Assembly (NCBI RefSeq): GCF_963675165.1
Contig: NC_087389.1
Location: 5,554,120-5,618,119, forward strand
Direction: 5' to 3'
Source: Halichondria panicea
Lineage: Eukaryota; Porifera; Demospongiae; Suberitida; Halichondriidae
DNA: 64,000 nt
Shown: positions 1 to 11,631 of the stretch, one piece after another
Numbering within the stretch: the first letter of the stretch is position 1
Layout: every line of letters begins with the position of its first letter
Made by a program: the position numbers and the translations under genes
The notes under the pieces: model-generated
Told to the model about the DNA's origin: nothing
The model's input: only the letters and a program-made list of their open reading frames with translations
Databases searched by the model: none

Positions 1-2310
1 AGACACCAGCGTAAGACACACATGGAACAGAGATAGGGGGATGATGGTAGGAGCAGTGAGTGCATTCATACATGTCTGTATACTGTAACTTACATGCTGT
101 TGTTCCAGTAATCATTAGCAGTAGTCACATTAACAAGCAGTAGGACACGGACATGTAGAGAAATGAACATGTTCAAATACACGAATGCATTCACACATGT
201 ATACATCAATTATTGCAAGTACACGTCTGTACAGCATGAAACTATCAAGAGCAGTACCAATCCTAAATAAAGCCACACAATTTCTGCCTTCATGCAGTAG
301 TACATGTACACAAGTCAGTCTAGTTTGCCATTAAATATACAATGCTCAGCTAGCGCACACTGACAATAATAAACTCACGCGCTGTTGTTGAGTAACAGTC
401 CACAGAGGGTACATGTGAGGAGAGAGGGATATGAACACACTGGTAGTAACTCAGTACACACACTGGCTAGTACACACACAGGTACTTAGTACTAGCAAGG
501 GCGTATACAGAGAAGAGGGCATGCAACTCACCCAATTCTCAGAATCATCCGACTTCGTATTGAGCTATTTTTAGAACTGCCCACAAAACGCCCACGCGTA
601 ATCTTTGACCGCATAAGGTAAATCAAAGTCTTTTTTATATCTGTGCTAGCTAGCTAGCTCGATGGCAGCATAGTAAAACTAGTTCTCAGCAGCAGTATGG
701 CTCGTACTAGCAGTGTCAAAGGCAAACCATCCAACAGTTGCAACTCTAAGAAGATGAAACCTAGGTACAATAAACCTGTCTTCCTGAGTCTCTGGTACTT
801 CTTAACAATGCGCCCAGCACTTAACTTCCCGCTCGAAGGGGTTGTCTTGGACCTGGCTGGACTAGGACTGGTCATGACACTTCTCTAAAATAATACTCCA
901 CTGTTAGCTAGCTAGCTAGCAAAGGCTAGGCAGCTCTGATGTACACGCCCATAATTATAACTCCGTAAACAACACCGCCCACTTGTTCACGTCCGTATAC
1001 TGGATTCTATTTTTAGCATATCCGGTCTCTGATACGAAGTCCGACGAGTACGTAGGGTACATAGTGAGTTGCATGCCCTCTTCTCTGTATACGCCCTTGG
1101 TACTAGCAATGGCAGATAATGGAAGGGTCAGTAGGTGGGTCAGTGGAAGTGACGGTAAACGGTACAACAAGCATCTTACATGTACAACTTTGATACGTAT
1201 GATTTTGTTTGTCGTACAATACAACACATGGACTCCATGAGACATACACACAATCACAACATACCTTAATGTCACGCTGAGACACATCAAATGGTACATG
1301 TGAGGGAGAGATTTAATCTTAACATACATACAAGACATCAGATCAGTTGAACGCTGTTGTGTATGGGACTGACTACACATAGCAACAAGTGGAATACATC
1401 TAGACCTAAGAAGCTCACCTCCTACAGTAGTCCAAATCAGTGTGAGGTCCAACATAGAAATGAGTGTGTGCATAGGAAGAGACAAACACGATAATGTACC
1501 AACTTAGATGCATATTCTATGAACCAACAAAAGTATTAAAAGTACAACCTAATAAGTTTTGTGGGCCTCGCCTAATACCAAGTTGGCAATATGCAAATTG
1601 AGAGATAAAGACATTTTACGATTTCCTACAATTAGTGTAGGAGTTCCTATAGTAACCATTAAAATAAGTGTACACGTGCAAACACAACTTACATGCTGTT
1701 GATCCAGAGAGGGAGAGTCCACAGGGCAAACACGTGGGAAGATAGTAAATGAATGATTACGAGGTTGAATGTGATCATACTAAATATTTCCCTATATAAC
1801 ACTATGGCACTGCACACACACAAGAGTAATAATGGGGAAGTAGAAACATCACAGAATATGCAACAGACACTAAATACTCTGACAACACACACCAACTTAC
1901 ACGCTGTTGTTTCAGAGGGTCAGTCAAAGGTGAGGTGGAGATGCATGAAATGGAAGGAAGAGAACATTAGTGCAGTGATAGAGTACACTAGTGATTGCAT
2001 GACACAGGGGAGGGGAAACAATTGTGGACAGCCAAACATGCAGACTGAAACACTTGATTAACCATGCATACTTTCAGGTACTACTACGAGTAGATCTACT
2101 GGTCTCAATTAAGGAATAGTATCACATTCAGTTATCCGTATGTGCTCTTCTTTACACTGTCTACCTCCTAACAACAAGTGCTCAGAGTACAAGCATGTCA
2201 GCTTGGTAGAATGTGATTGCACACAACGTACCTCAATGTTGCTCTGTTGTCCATCCAGAGAGAGTGGTACATGTGGAGAGAACAACAACATGAGATAAAA
2301 CACCTCACAC
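1..2310 (-). other. Short repeated exon-like segments (unit A)
   Basis: On the minus strand the motif CTGGA(A/T)CAACAG or a close relative recurs, each time followed at once by a good splice donor. Examples lie near 95-110, 385-400, 1,265-1,285, 1,690-1,715, 1,905-1,920 and 2,235-2,265. Each looks like the end of a short exon encoding a glutamine-rich peptide (for example SLDQQ or LKQQ). They lie upstream of the coiled-coil exons seen at 34,291-34,859 in the unit B neighbourhood. Acceptors and frames cannot be fixed for most, so this is a candidate array of small coiled-coil exons rather than a defined gene. Confidence 0.35.
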
Positions 2311-2775
2311 TGACAGGGTAGAGTGTAGGCACTATACTGTGATGAATGAATGATGCCAAGTGTGTTTATGGGTGGTCAACAAGTACATCTAGGCACTAAG
2401 AGAATGCACTGATCATTGAGTATCTATCTATCATGTGAATATCATACCCTTTCCCGACGAGTGAGTCCCTCCATCAACTGTGGGGAACTAGCAGCATTCA
2501 GTGTTGTAGATTCAGCCATTTTCACTCTCAAATTAGTTCTTTGTTTTTTTTCAAGGGCTGTTCAAAGAGGGGCGTTGCTTGTAGGTTAAATGAGGGAATT
2601 CCCCACAGCAGACAATTATGTAAGGGAATTTCCCAGCAATTAAATTTGATTTGCAAAAACATTTCATACAACATTAAAATTGTAGACCACAGTCAATAAT
2701 TGTATCAAATGATCACTTGAGGACAACACAATGAATGAGGTATAATTATACAAAAACAAAGTGTGTAAATTATGT

Positions 2776-2875
2776 TCAGTTCAAGTCCAGGAAGCAGCTG
2801 TCACAGACTCTGACCAACTTCTTTGAGGAGGGCAGCTGGGTGCTTTGTGAAGTGCACTGTTGGCAGAATACCATC
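2776..2875 (-). CDS. C-terminal half of a FYVE zinc finger (copy 1)
   Basis: The exon follows a (CA)n tract and CACAG acceptor and ends at an in-frame stop. It reads FCQQCTSQSTQLPSSKKLVR followed by VCDSCFLDLN. The CxxC, the basic stretch and the final VCDSC pair match the second half of FYVE fingers such as EEA1, which bind phosphatidylinositol 3-phosphate on endosomes (family knowledge). The first half (WxxD and R(K/R)HHCR) is not visible upstream, so the finger is incomplete here. Further copies lie at 7,070, 37,776 and 56,978. The host gene is not identified. Confidence 0.65.
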
Positions 2876-2887
2876 CTGTGTGTGTGT

Positions 2888-2932
<45 letters not shown>

Positions 2933-3787
2933 GATCCATTAATTAATGAACGTCTGAACATACGTAACAGTACATACATGACTGTACATGTAGACACGGC
3001 TTATAATAATCATCTGTTGGAATCTACAGGTAGGCAGTGGTATCCATTAGTATCTGTTACTGAGGTATGCACTAGAATAGCCTAGCGTATATAGACTAAC
3101 AGGGAGCCGGTGTGTGTGTGGGCGTGTACTACAGTACACTAGAATATTTGGGCCCAAAAGCAATCACTGATCTCTAAACACATCATTAGATGGTATTTCA
3201 AAGGACAGTTCATAGTACTACAGCTGTTTGCATAGCCTGTGTATACAAATCCTAAAATCTTATCATTACCACAAAATCACCATACAATGTTGCTATTCTA
3301 ACAACATCCTGAGCAATGATGGCTTCCAGAACTTGTATGGTACTTTTTAGGGCTAATATTTTCTGTGAGATAAAATTAGACCCTCGACAATTCCCCGCTA
3401 TAAGGTGGTATCAATGGTAGATGCTCTTATCTACTCTTGGTGGTATGGAAACTCACATACAAATTATGGTAAGGATTTGAAGTAGAGAATGGGCTGGGAC
3501 TAGCTTGCACATACCAGCAGATATACCTGTATAGCTACTAATCTGTCCACTGCATGTATGGAAAGCAGTGTGAAGGCTGAACAGCATGCAAGTCTCAGCA
3601 TAAAGCGTTAATTGGTAGATCCCCAGTGTTCTATGAGTTCCCATAGTCTAGTTCTAGAAGCCATCATTGCTCTTCTTATTTATAACTATACTACATACAT
3701 GTACATGTATTTATACTATTTGCATAGCAACATTGTATGGTGGTTTGTGGTAATGCAGTGAATGATTTAGCAAGGTCTGTGCAAACA

Positions 3788-4304
3788 CAGGGATTGGAAA
3801 CGGAAGTAGCGTCACGTGACATTTTAGATTGAATTTGCAGCATGGCACCAGAGAGCCTTTGATGTCAATCCGTGTTACGGTTGCTCAACACACGGGAAAC
3901 AATGTTTCATGAATTATGATCACTACAAGATATTCAGAGCCTCCCTAAAACGTCATTCTCATGCCCACTAATGATGAGCATCAGTTGGAAAAGAAAAATA
4001 CATTTTTGACTTTTGTGAAGATAGCTAGAGGTACAAAATGTTCTTTGTCACGCTATGAAATCTTTATGTACCTAGAATGCTTCTAAGACTGTGCAACTCA
4101 TCGGTGTACGTGTCCCACCCCATATGGTCTCAAGTGTCAGTTGGAAGTGCAAGTTTTAGTACAAATGTAGTAGCAGACAGTCGAAGGTACTATCTAGCTT
4201 AGATTTTACTAACGTTAGATACACAGCCTCGATTATACCCCGGCGTAATGCGGATATAATTCAAGGAACTTCCGTTTCCAATCCCTCTCCCTATTCAATC
4301 TATG
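3788..4304. mobile_element. Fold-back (MITE-like) element, unit A only
   Basis: The ends GGGATTGGAAACGGAAGT and ACTTCCGTTTCCAATCCC are inverted repeats, and CACGTGAC lies just inside the left arm. Unit B at 38,786-38,815 reads through without it, with a short unrelated stretch in its place. The ends resemble the element at 58,923-59,640. No coding frame is evident inside. Confidence 0.6.
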
Positions 4305-4632
4305 GTAGCACTCACTGTACCTGTAGTCCTGCCTGCAGCTGTTGGGTCTGTCCTGCCAGACAAGAGCTCTCTTGTATCAGCTCCGGTCCTCCTCACTATC
4401 CTGTGAGGGTGTGTGAGGTATGTGTTGAGTGTGAGGGTGTGTGGAGTGTGTGTGGGGGTGTAGGGTGTGTGGAGTGTGTGTGGGGGTGTAGGGTGTGTGG
4501 AGTGTGTGTGGGGTGTGTGAAGGTTACCAATTATATGACAGATTTTCATAAAAAATTCATGGACCAGTAAAAAATAAAAATTAAGAGGGAGGTTTTAGAT
4601 GGTATAGCTGGTTATTTTAGAGGCACGAAATT

Positions 4633-6060
4633 TTCTATAGGACCATCAAACACCACCCACTTACGGTCATCATTTTGTGCAGGTGCAAACTCCCTACACA
4701 CACAGATATAAGCACTGATCAACCACACAATGATACGTACGTAGCTATCAAAATGGCTGTAAAAAAAGCGCAAGGCTATTATATACTTTGCTTTTGCTAA
4801 AATTGCCGGATTTCTAAAAAACTTACATCTACATGTAAGCACACCATTGGAAAGGTTGTTCTGAGAGCTAGCAATTAGATTTGAAATTAGAACAAAAATT
4901 ACAGGCTACCAAAAACAGCTGAAAAGCTATAGCCTTGTGCTTTTGTTACAATAGAGCGCAACTATATATGCACAGGCTTAGGCTCACCTGAATGTGTTGG
5001 CTACCACACCGTCAGTCCACTCGTGTGACACAGGGTCAAACTGACCAAACAGTTGACCTTTAGTGACACCCTTGGGGTTGATGACTCTATAGCCTGTCTT
5101 GTTCTCTTCCATCTGTCCCCTCTCATTGATTAGTGTGAGTGTGTCAGCTAGTACATGTACCTCTAGGACCTTGGTCTTGCCTGGTGTGTGTGTGTGTGTG
5201 TGTGTGTGCGTGCGTGTGTGCGCGTGCGTGCGTGTGCGTGTGTGTGCGCGTGCGTGCGTGCGTGTGTGTGTGTAGGGGGGGGGGGGGTACTACGGTAGAT
5301 GAATAGCAATGGTATTGTATATAGGAGGGAGGTTGTTAAATTCCACTACAACATGACCTTAGAAAGTACAAGTGGTACTGGGGCTCTTTAAACGGCCTTA
5401 ACTTTAGTTGCAATTTCAAATTTTGGGGAATTTTCTGAAAGCTATGATTTGTTTAAATCCAAAATTTGGTAGGGGAATAGTTAGATCGCAAAGATTTTTT
5501 ACCGGCAAAACATTCTAGCCATACGGCAGGCCTCTCCTAGCTTATAGTACCATACCTTGGGTAGGTTGACGTCCATGATGGATCTGAGCAGTAACACGTC
5601 TTCATGTTCGTTAGGGTACTTCAGTTTCAGATGACCGGCTGCCACCAACACTGACTCGACTGCACGCATGCCTACAGTGTACAATAGTGAGTAGGTCGAG
5701 TATACAGTACAGTGGGTTGTACCCACCATAGTCAGAATGGAGTTGGCTGGAGAGTTGCTCTGAACACAGTCCATAGGTCATGACAATCTTGACGGCCAGA
5801 TTACGAGCATCCACAAAACCATAAGAGTAGAGAGAGATCTCTCCAATCATGGCATAGTCTGGCACCATTATGGCCACTGTACGAAACAACACCTACAGAG
5901 AGAAATATTGAAATGCATAGAGGCTAAATAGAAAGTACCGATAGTTACCTTTAGATTGTCTGGTAGTTCAGAGCAGCCAGCATAACCTGGGTTCATGGTT
6001 CATGGTGATGCAGACAAAGCACGATGGCCGCAGGTTCAGAGTAGTGCCCTCAAATACAAA
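4633..6060 (-). pseudogene. Axonemal dynein heavy chain fragment, copy 1
   Basis: Minus-strand exons match the AAA1-AAA2 part of a dynein heavy chain, the motor of cilia and flagella. In order: 6,060-5,949 (CFVCITMN, GYAGCSELPDNLK), 5,892-5,727 ([20 protein letters not shown]), 5,671-5,556 ([20 protein letters not shown]), 5,180-4,988 (GKTKVLEV..., [20 protein letters not shown]) and 4,687-4,633 ([11 protein letters not shown]). The sequence resembles the DNAH1/3/7/10/12 group more than DNAH5/8 or DNAH2. Three lesions suggest a dead fragment: a 7-nt duplication inside TMNPGYAG (5,991-6,004), no exon for the roughly 70 residues expected between DVNLPK and GKT, and truncation after FDGPI. The rest of the 4,000-residue protein is absent. 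Confidence 0.75.
5181..5290. repeat. (GT)n/(CG/TG)n microsatellite before a dynein exon
   Basis: On the minus strand this (CA)n-rich tract, ending in a G run at 5,275-5,287, sits immediately upstream of the ACCAG acceptor of dynein exon 5,180-4,988. The equivalent tracts at 10,333-10,397 and 39,994-40,036 differ in length and interruptions. Confidence 0.85.
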
Positions 6061-6180
6061 TGTCTTTAGATGAGTTTTCACTGCTCTCAAGATGGACAAA
6101 ATGTATAGAGTAATTATAGGGATTGTTAAACGGCCATAATAATAATAATTTTTTTTTATATAGATAATAAAATTATACTA

Positions 6181-6512
6181 CCGTAAGACCTCGATTTAAG
6201 GCGACCCTCCAAATATGCGACACCTGGGAGCTTCAGCAATTTTCTGACCTCTAAAAGTAGCGACAGCTACGTTGATAATTATTTTTTAATGTTGCGTTCT
6301 AAATAGAGGTAAATGTAGCCACTCCCTAGCCTCGATTGTAGCCCACTGGAAAATCAGTGTTTTTAAGTAGACTCTGTAAAGTTACCTCCAATTAGATGCG
6401 ACCCTCTAAATATGCGACACCAGGGCTTCAATATAATTTTTCAACCTCCAAAAGAAGCGACCTCTGGCTTTGTAATTATTAAAAAGTGTCGCTTTAAATC
6501 GAGATCTTACGG
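6181..6512. mobile_element. TA-flanked MITE, copy 1
   Basis: The inverted ends are CCGTAAGACCTCGATTTAA and TTTAAATCGAGATCTTACGG, with TA on both sides (6,179-6,180 and 6,513-6,514). It has internal repeats of the type GCGACACC and no transposase. The TA duplication suggests mobilisation by a Tc1/mariner-type enzyme (inference). Confidence 0.75.
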
Positions 6513-6797
6513 TATGAACCTACAGCATTCTCTAGGATGCTCCTCTCCTGGTCCTCCACTGACTTGTGATAGAGCTACTCACCACACAGCCTCATCTGAC
6601 AACACACCTGAAACAAGGGAAAACAATTTGTTATAATTATGTTGGAGAACAATAAATACTGTAATAGTGCTGCTCACAAGCATCACTTACAGGAAGATAG
6701 ACTCTTTAAGCCTGCACTCAGTATTGTATTCATTCTTGCTTTGAATCTCTTTAGTTTCTGATCCACGTGGCATCAAAGCAAAACTCAAAAGTAGGGA

Positions 6798-6878
6798 GGG
6801 AGGGGGCGGGGCTGGTGTTTTATTCATTTCCCTTTAGCCTAAGAGGGAAATGAATAAAACACCAGCCCCGCCCCCTCC
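6798..6878. repeat. Perfect hairpin palindrome, copy 1
   Basis: A 35-base arm starting GGAGGGGGCGGGGCTGGTG is followed after about 11 bases by its exact reverse complement. Copies lie at 11,933-12,012, 41,586-41,663 and 55,391-55,469. In the last copy GGGGGCGGGG has become GGGGGAGGGG and the change is matched on the other arm. Confidence 0.85.
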
Positions 6879-7069
6879 TACTAATTAATTGTCTCTCTCA
6901 AGAACTTATGACAATGACAATTTATAGCACCAATAGAACAACAGACAAATAGTTATAATTAATGTCCAAAATTGTAGACCACAGTCAATAATTGTATCAA
7001 ATGATCACTTGAGGACAACACAAAATGAATGAGGTATAATTATTCAAAAACAAAGTGTGTAAATTATGT

Positions 7070-7168
7070 TCAGTTCAAGTCCAGGAAGCAGCTGTCACAG
7101 ACTCTGACCAACTTCTTTGAGGAGGGCAGCTGGGTGCTTTGTAAAGTGCACTGTTGGCAGAATATTAT

Positions 7169-7169
<1 letters not shown>
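7070..7169 (-). CDS. C-terminal half of a FYVE zinc finger (copy 2)
   Basis: This has the same 100-base exon and stop as copy 1, again directly after a (CA)n tract; one residue changes (TSQ to TLQ). It belongs to the extra block present only in unit A. No N-terminal half of the finger is seen nearby. Confidence 0.6.
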
Positions 7170-7208
<39 letters not shown>

Positions 7209-7702
7209 GGTGTGGGTGTGTGTGTGTGTGTGGGTGTGTGTGTGGGGGTGTGGGTGTGTGTGTGGGTGTGGGGAGATCCATTAATTAATGAATGTCTGAA
7301 CATACGTAACAGTACATACATGTGTAGCTCTTAGTTCAATATTTCACAAACTTCCTTTATTTAGAATAATAGCGCATGCATTGCAGAATGCAGAGGCTGC
7401 AAAAACGCATTGATTTTATAATGACTTCAATGTAAAAGGGTGTGCCAGCTCAGCACAATTTTACTGTGGAGCTATACAGGAAGTAGTTAGTGGGTGTTCA
7501 AATAGCAATCAAAATTCCAGGCTCTTAACCGAATAGGACTATTTATAAGGCCTAGGAACAGGCCTGTATTGTCTGGGCCAGGTTTTGTGGTGGTAGTATC
7601 TGATAATGGGGATGGGTCTATGTGGTTCTTCTATAGGTGGCAAGCACAATTAACCTCTAATTTTGGTTCTTAGAAATTAGCACAAGGCATTAGTCAAGAT
7701 AG

Positions 7703-7774
<72 letters not shown>

Positions 7775-8589
7775 TGGGTGTCCTAAAATCCTTATCATTA
7801 CCACAAAACCACCATACAATGCAAACAACATGTAGCAATGATGGCTTCTAGAACTTGTATGATACTTTTTAGGGCTAATATTTTCTGGCTAATGTGAGAG
7901 ACAAAATTAGACCCTCAACAATTCCCTGCTATAAGGTGGTATCAATGGTAGATGCTCTTATCTACTCTTGGTGGTATGGAAACTCACATACAAATTATGG
8001 TGAGGATTTGAAGTGGAGAATGGGCTGGGACTAGCTTGCATACATGTATACCAGCAGATGTGGTGGGAGGGGGGGGGCGCAGTCATAGTGTGTGTGTGTG
8101 TGTGTGGTGTGTGTGTGTGGTGGGAAGGTGTGTGTGTGGTGTGTGTGTGTGGGGGTGCAGTCATAGTGTGTGTATAGGTACACTAGTTATAATTCAAGCA
8201 CGGACATGTTGCAGTAGTTGAACATCTTTCAGCAGCCATAACTTTAGTACCGTGACCCTAGTTTCAAAAATTTGATGATTTTCTGAAAGCTTAGAAATTA
8301 AGAGACCTTTCAAATGATGTATTTCAATCCAATATTTAGATGTGGCCATAATTCAACTTTGAACCCTGGGCTATTATTACATGGTATCGTGCTAAATCTG
8401 TCATCTCCCAAATATCTGGTACCATTAATTTTGAAAGGTCTTTTTCTAAGCTTTCGGAAAATCATAAAATTGGATCCACGGAATTCAAGTTATGGCGACT
8501 GAACGAGTCCACTAACCAATTGATTAAACGGGGGACATGTACATGTAGTACATACCTGCACATTAATTTATACTATTCACTCACTCTAA

Positions 8590-8790
8590 CACTTCTTGGT
8601 GGGTGGCTGTTCCATAGTCAATGGTATTATGGTCCTCTCCTTTATCTGCCGCCTCATGACCTCTGTCCTTTGACCCTCGTGACCTTTTCTTAGCAGCAGG
8701 ACCCGGGGTACAGGGAGACGATTGGAGGATCATTTAGGGGTAGTGGGTGGTTCAGGGGGCACCTTCCGCACAGGTACTTGACCCCTGCTG
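8590..8790 (-). pseudogene. Proline-rich exon of the ankyrin gene, extra copy with 1-nt deletion
   Basis: This is homologous to the proline-rich exons at 21,290, 47,702 and 58,151 (KAPPEPPTTPK...). Where the others read CCCCCGGATCC this copy has CCCCGGGTCC, losing one base and shifting the frame. It stands alone, with no neighbouring ankyrin exons, in the block found only in unit A. Confidence 0.65.
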
Positions 8791-9343
8791 GGGGGAGGGG
8801 GTTGATAATTAGCACAAGAATAATAAGAAGCACTAACAAGCTGCTACTTGTAGCTACGTACATGTAGCTAGCTGCTGGTAATAATTGTTTTTGGCTGCCA
8901 CGTGCAGAAATGCTAGAGTCAAAGTTCACTGTGGGGTTGTGAGGGTGCGAAGGTTACCAAGTATAACAAAATTAATTATGACAGATTTTCATCAACAATT
9001 CATGGACTAGTAAAAATAAAAATTAAGAGAGGGAGTTTTTAGATACCGTATAGTTGGTTATTTTAGAGGCACGAACTTATCGAGGTTTCGAGGATTGACC
9101 CAGAAACAGGCAGGCTGGTAAAAAATTAAATTAAAAGGGACATCGAGTTTTTAGATAGTTTCTGCACATAGAGAATGTGTTAGGCTTTCCCGAACATGTT
9201 GTGGTAACTAATAAGCCTTATAAGGAAGTAACAGTAGTTGTTGGGTTCACAAACGAACCCATGAAACCTGTAGCTTGTAAAACAGCTGCAGGTACAATAG
9301 TACAGCACTCACTGATCTAAGCACATCATTAGATAGACCAATC

Positions 9344-9622
9344 AATTCAAGCCCAAGCGGGGCCCAAGCGGGGCCCAAGCGCAAGCCAAGCACAATTCAA
9401 GCCCAAGCGGGGCCCAAGTCAGGCCAAGCGCAAGCCAAGCGCAATTCAAGCCCAAGTGGGCCCAAGCCAGGCCAAGCGCAAGCCAAGCATAATTCAAGCC
9501 CAAGCGGGGCCCAAGCCAGGCCAAGCGCAAACCAAGCACAATTCAAGCCCAAGCGGGGCCCAAGCCAGGCCAAGCGCAAGCCAAGCGCAATTCAAGCCCA
9601 AGCCAAACCAAGCGCAATTCAA
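9344..9622. repeat. 49-bp minisatellite
   Basis: There are about five and a half tandem units of roughly 49 bp, with core AATTCAAGCCCAAGCGGGGC and repeated CCAAGC sub-units. Units vary by short indels. It begins about 20 bp past the last dynein donor (9,644) and is absent from the other dynein copies, so it arose or inserted only here. Confidence 0.9.
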
Positions 9623-9644
9623 GAGTGGTGTTATGTAGACTCAC

Positions 9645-10331
9645 CGAGGCTTGTGACAGATCATCTGCTTCAAAGATGAGGTTCATACAGTTGCTCATTT
9701 GAATGATCTCCCCCGACATGAGACACAGCTTCTTGTTGTTATCCAGTACAGTGTTCATGGACTCCATCCACAGAGTGTCTATAGGACCATCAAACACCAC
9801 CCACTTACGGTCATCATTTTGTGCAGGTGCAAACTCCCTACACACACAGATATAAGCACTGATCAACCACGCAATGATACGTATGTAGCTATCAAAATGG
9901 CTGTAAAAAGCGCAAGGCTATTATATACTTTGCTTTTGCTAAAATTGCCGGATTTCTACTAATCACAAAACTTACATCTACATGTAAGCACACCATTGGA
10001 AAGGTTGTTCTCAGAGCTAGCAATTAGATTTGACAAAAATTACAGGCTACCAAAAACAGCTGAATTGTTGAAAAGCTATAGCCTTGTGCTTTTGTTACAA
10101 TAGAGCGCAACTATATATGCACAGGCTTAGGCTCACCTGAATGTGTTGGCTACCACACCGTCAGTCCACTCGTGTGACACAGGGTCAAACTGACCAAACA
10201 GTTGACCCTTAGTGACAGCCTTGGGGTTGATGACTCTATAGCCTGTCTTGTTCTCTTCCATATGTCCCCTCTCATTGATTAGTGTGAGTGTGTCAGCTAG
10301 TACATGTACCTCTAGGACCTTGGTCTTGCCT

Positions 10332-10372
<41 letters not shown>

Positions 10373-11160
10373 GTGTGTGTGTGTGTGGGGGGGGGGTTAC
10401 TATGGTAGATGAATAGCAATGGTATTGTATATAGGAGGGAGGTTGTTAAACACTTTAAATTCCACTACAACATGACCTTAGAAAGTACAAGTGGTACTGG
10501 GGCTCCTTAAACGGCCATAACTTTAGTTGCCATTTCAAATTTTGGGGGATTTTCTGAAAGCTATGAATCCAAAATTTGGTAGGGGAATAGTTAGATCGCA
10601 AAGATTTTTTACCGGCAAAATATTCTAGCCATACGGCAGGCCTCTCCTAGCTTATAGTACCATACCTTGGGTAGGTTGACGTCCATGATGGATCTGAGCA
10701 GTAACACGTCTTCATGTTCGTTAGGGTACTTCAGTTTCAGATGACCGGCTGCCACCAACACTGACTGGACTGCACGCATGCCTACAGTGTACAATAGTGA
10801 GTAGGTCGAGTATACAGTACAGTGGGTTGTACCCACCATAGTCAGAATGGAGTTGGCTGGAGAGTTGCTCTGAAAACAGTCCATAGGTCATGACAATCTT
10901 GACGGCCAGATTACGAGCATCCACAAAACCATAAGAGTAGAGAGAGATCTCTCCAATCATGGCATAGTCTGGCACCATCATGGCCACTGTACGAAACAAC
11001 ACCTACAGAGAGAAATATTGAAATGCATAGAGGCTAAATAGAAAGTACCAATAGTTACCTTTAGATTGTCTGGTAGTTCAGAGCAGCCAGCATAACCTGG
11101 GTTTATGGTTCATGGTGATGCAGACAAAGCACGATGGACGCAGGTTCAGAGTAGTGCCCT
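9645..11160 (-). pseudogene. Axonemal dynein heavy chain fragment, copy 2
   Basis: The exon series is the same as copy 1, but the last exon (9,837-9,645) is complete: [20 protein letters not shown], then [18 protein letters not shown] and DDLSQAS, ending at a GTGAGT donor. This is the conserved AAA2 stretch of dynein heavy chains. The 7-nt duplication in TMNPGYAG is present (11,101-11,114) and the segment before GKT is missing, as in copy 1. A 49-bp minisatellite begins about 20 bp past the last donor. It is most likely a pseudogene or a relic of a larger gene. Confidence 0.75.
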
Positions 11161-11279
11161 CAAATACAAATGTCTTTAGATGAGTTTTCACTGCTCTCAA
11201 GATGGACAAAATCTATAGAGTAATTATAGGGATTGTTGAACGGCCATAATAATTATATATAGATAATAAAATTATACTA

Positions 11280-11631
11280 CCGTAAGACCTTGATTTAAGG
11301 CGACCCTCCAAATATGTGACACCCAGGAGCTTCAGCAATTTTCTGACCTCTAAAAGTAGCGACAGCTACGTTGATAATTATTTTTTAGTGTCGCGTTCTA
11401 AATAGAGGTAAATGTAGCCACTCCCTAGCCTCGATTGTAGCCCACTGGAAAATCAGTGTTTTTAAGCGGCCTGAAATCGAGGCAAGTAGACTCTGTAAAG
11501 TTACCTCCAATTAGATGCGACCCTCTAAATATGCGACACCAGGGCTTCAATATAATTTTTCAACCTCCAAAAGATGCGACCTCTGGCTTCGTAATTATTA
11601 AAAAGTGTCGCTTTAAATCGAGATCTTACGG
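11280..11631. mobile_element. TA-flanked MITE, copy 2
   Basis: This is the same element as 6,181-6,512 at the same place relative to dynein copy 2. It keeps about 20 bp (GCGGCCTGAAATCGAGGCAA) that copy 1 has lost, so copy 1 carries a small deletion. Confidence 0.75.

Noticed and set aside
7700-8180. Short direct repeats with (GT)n spacers as a CRISPR-like array
   Set aside because: The repeats are microsatellite variants with no regular repeat-spacer structure, and the DNA is eukaryotic.
9397-9579. Leu/Ala/Trp-rich repetitive frames
   Set aside because: They arise from the 49-bp minisatellite, which is open in several frames on both strands.
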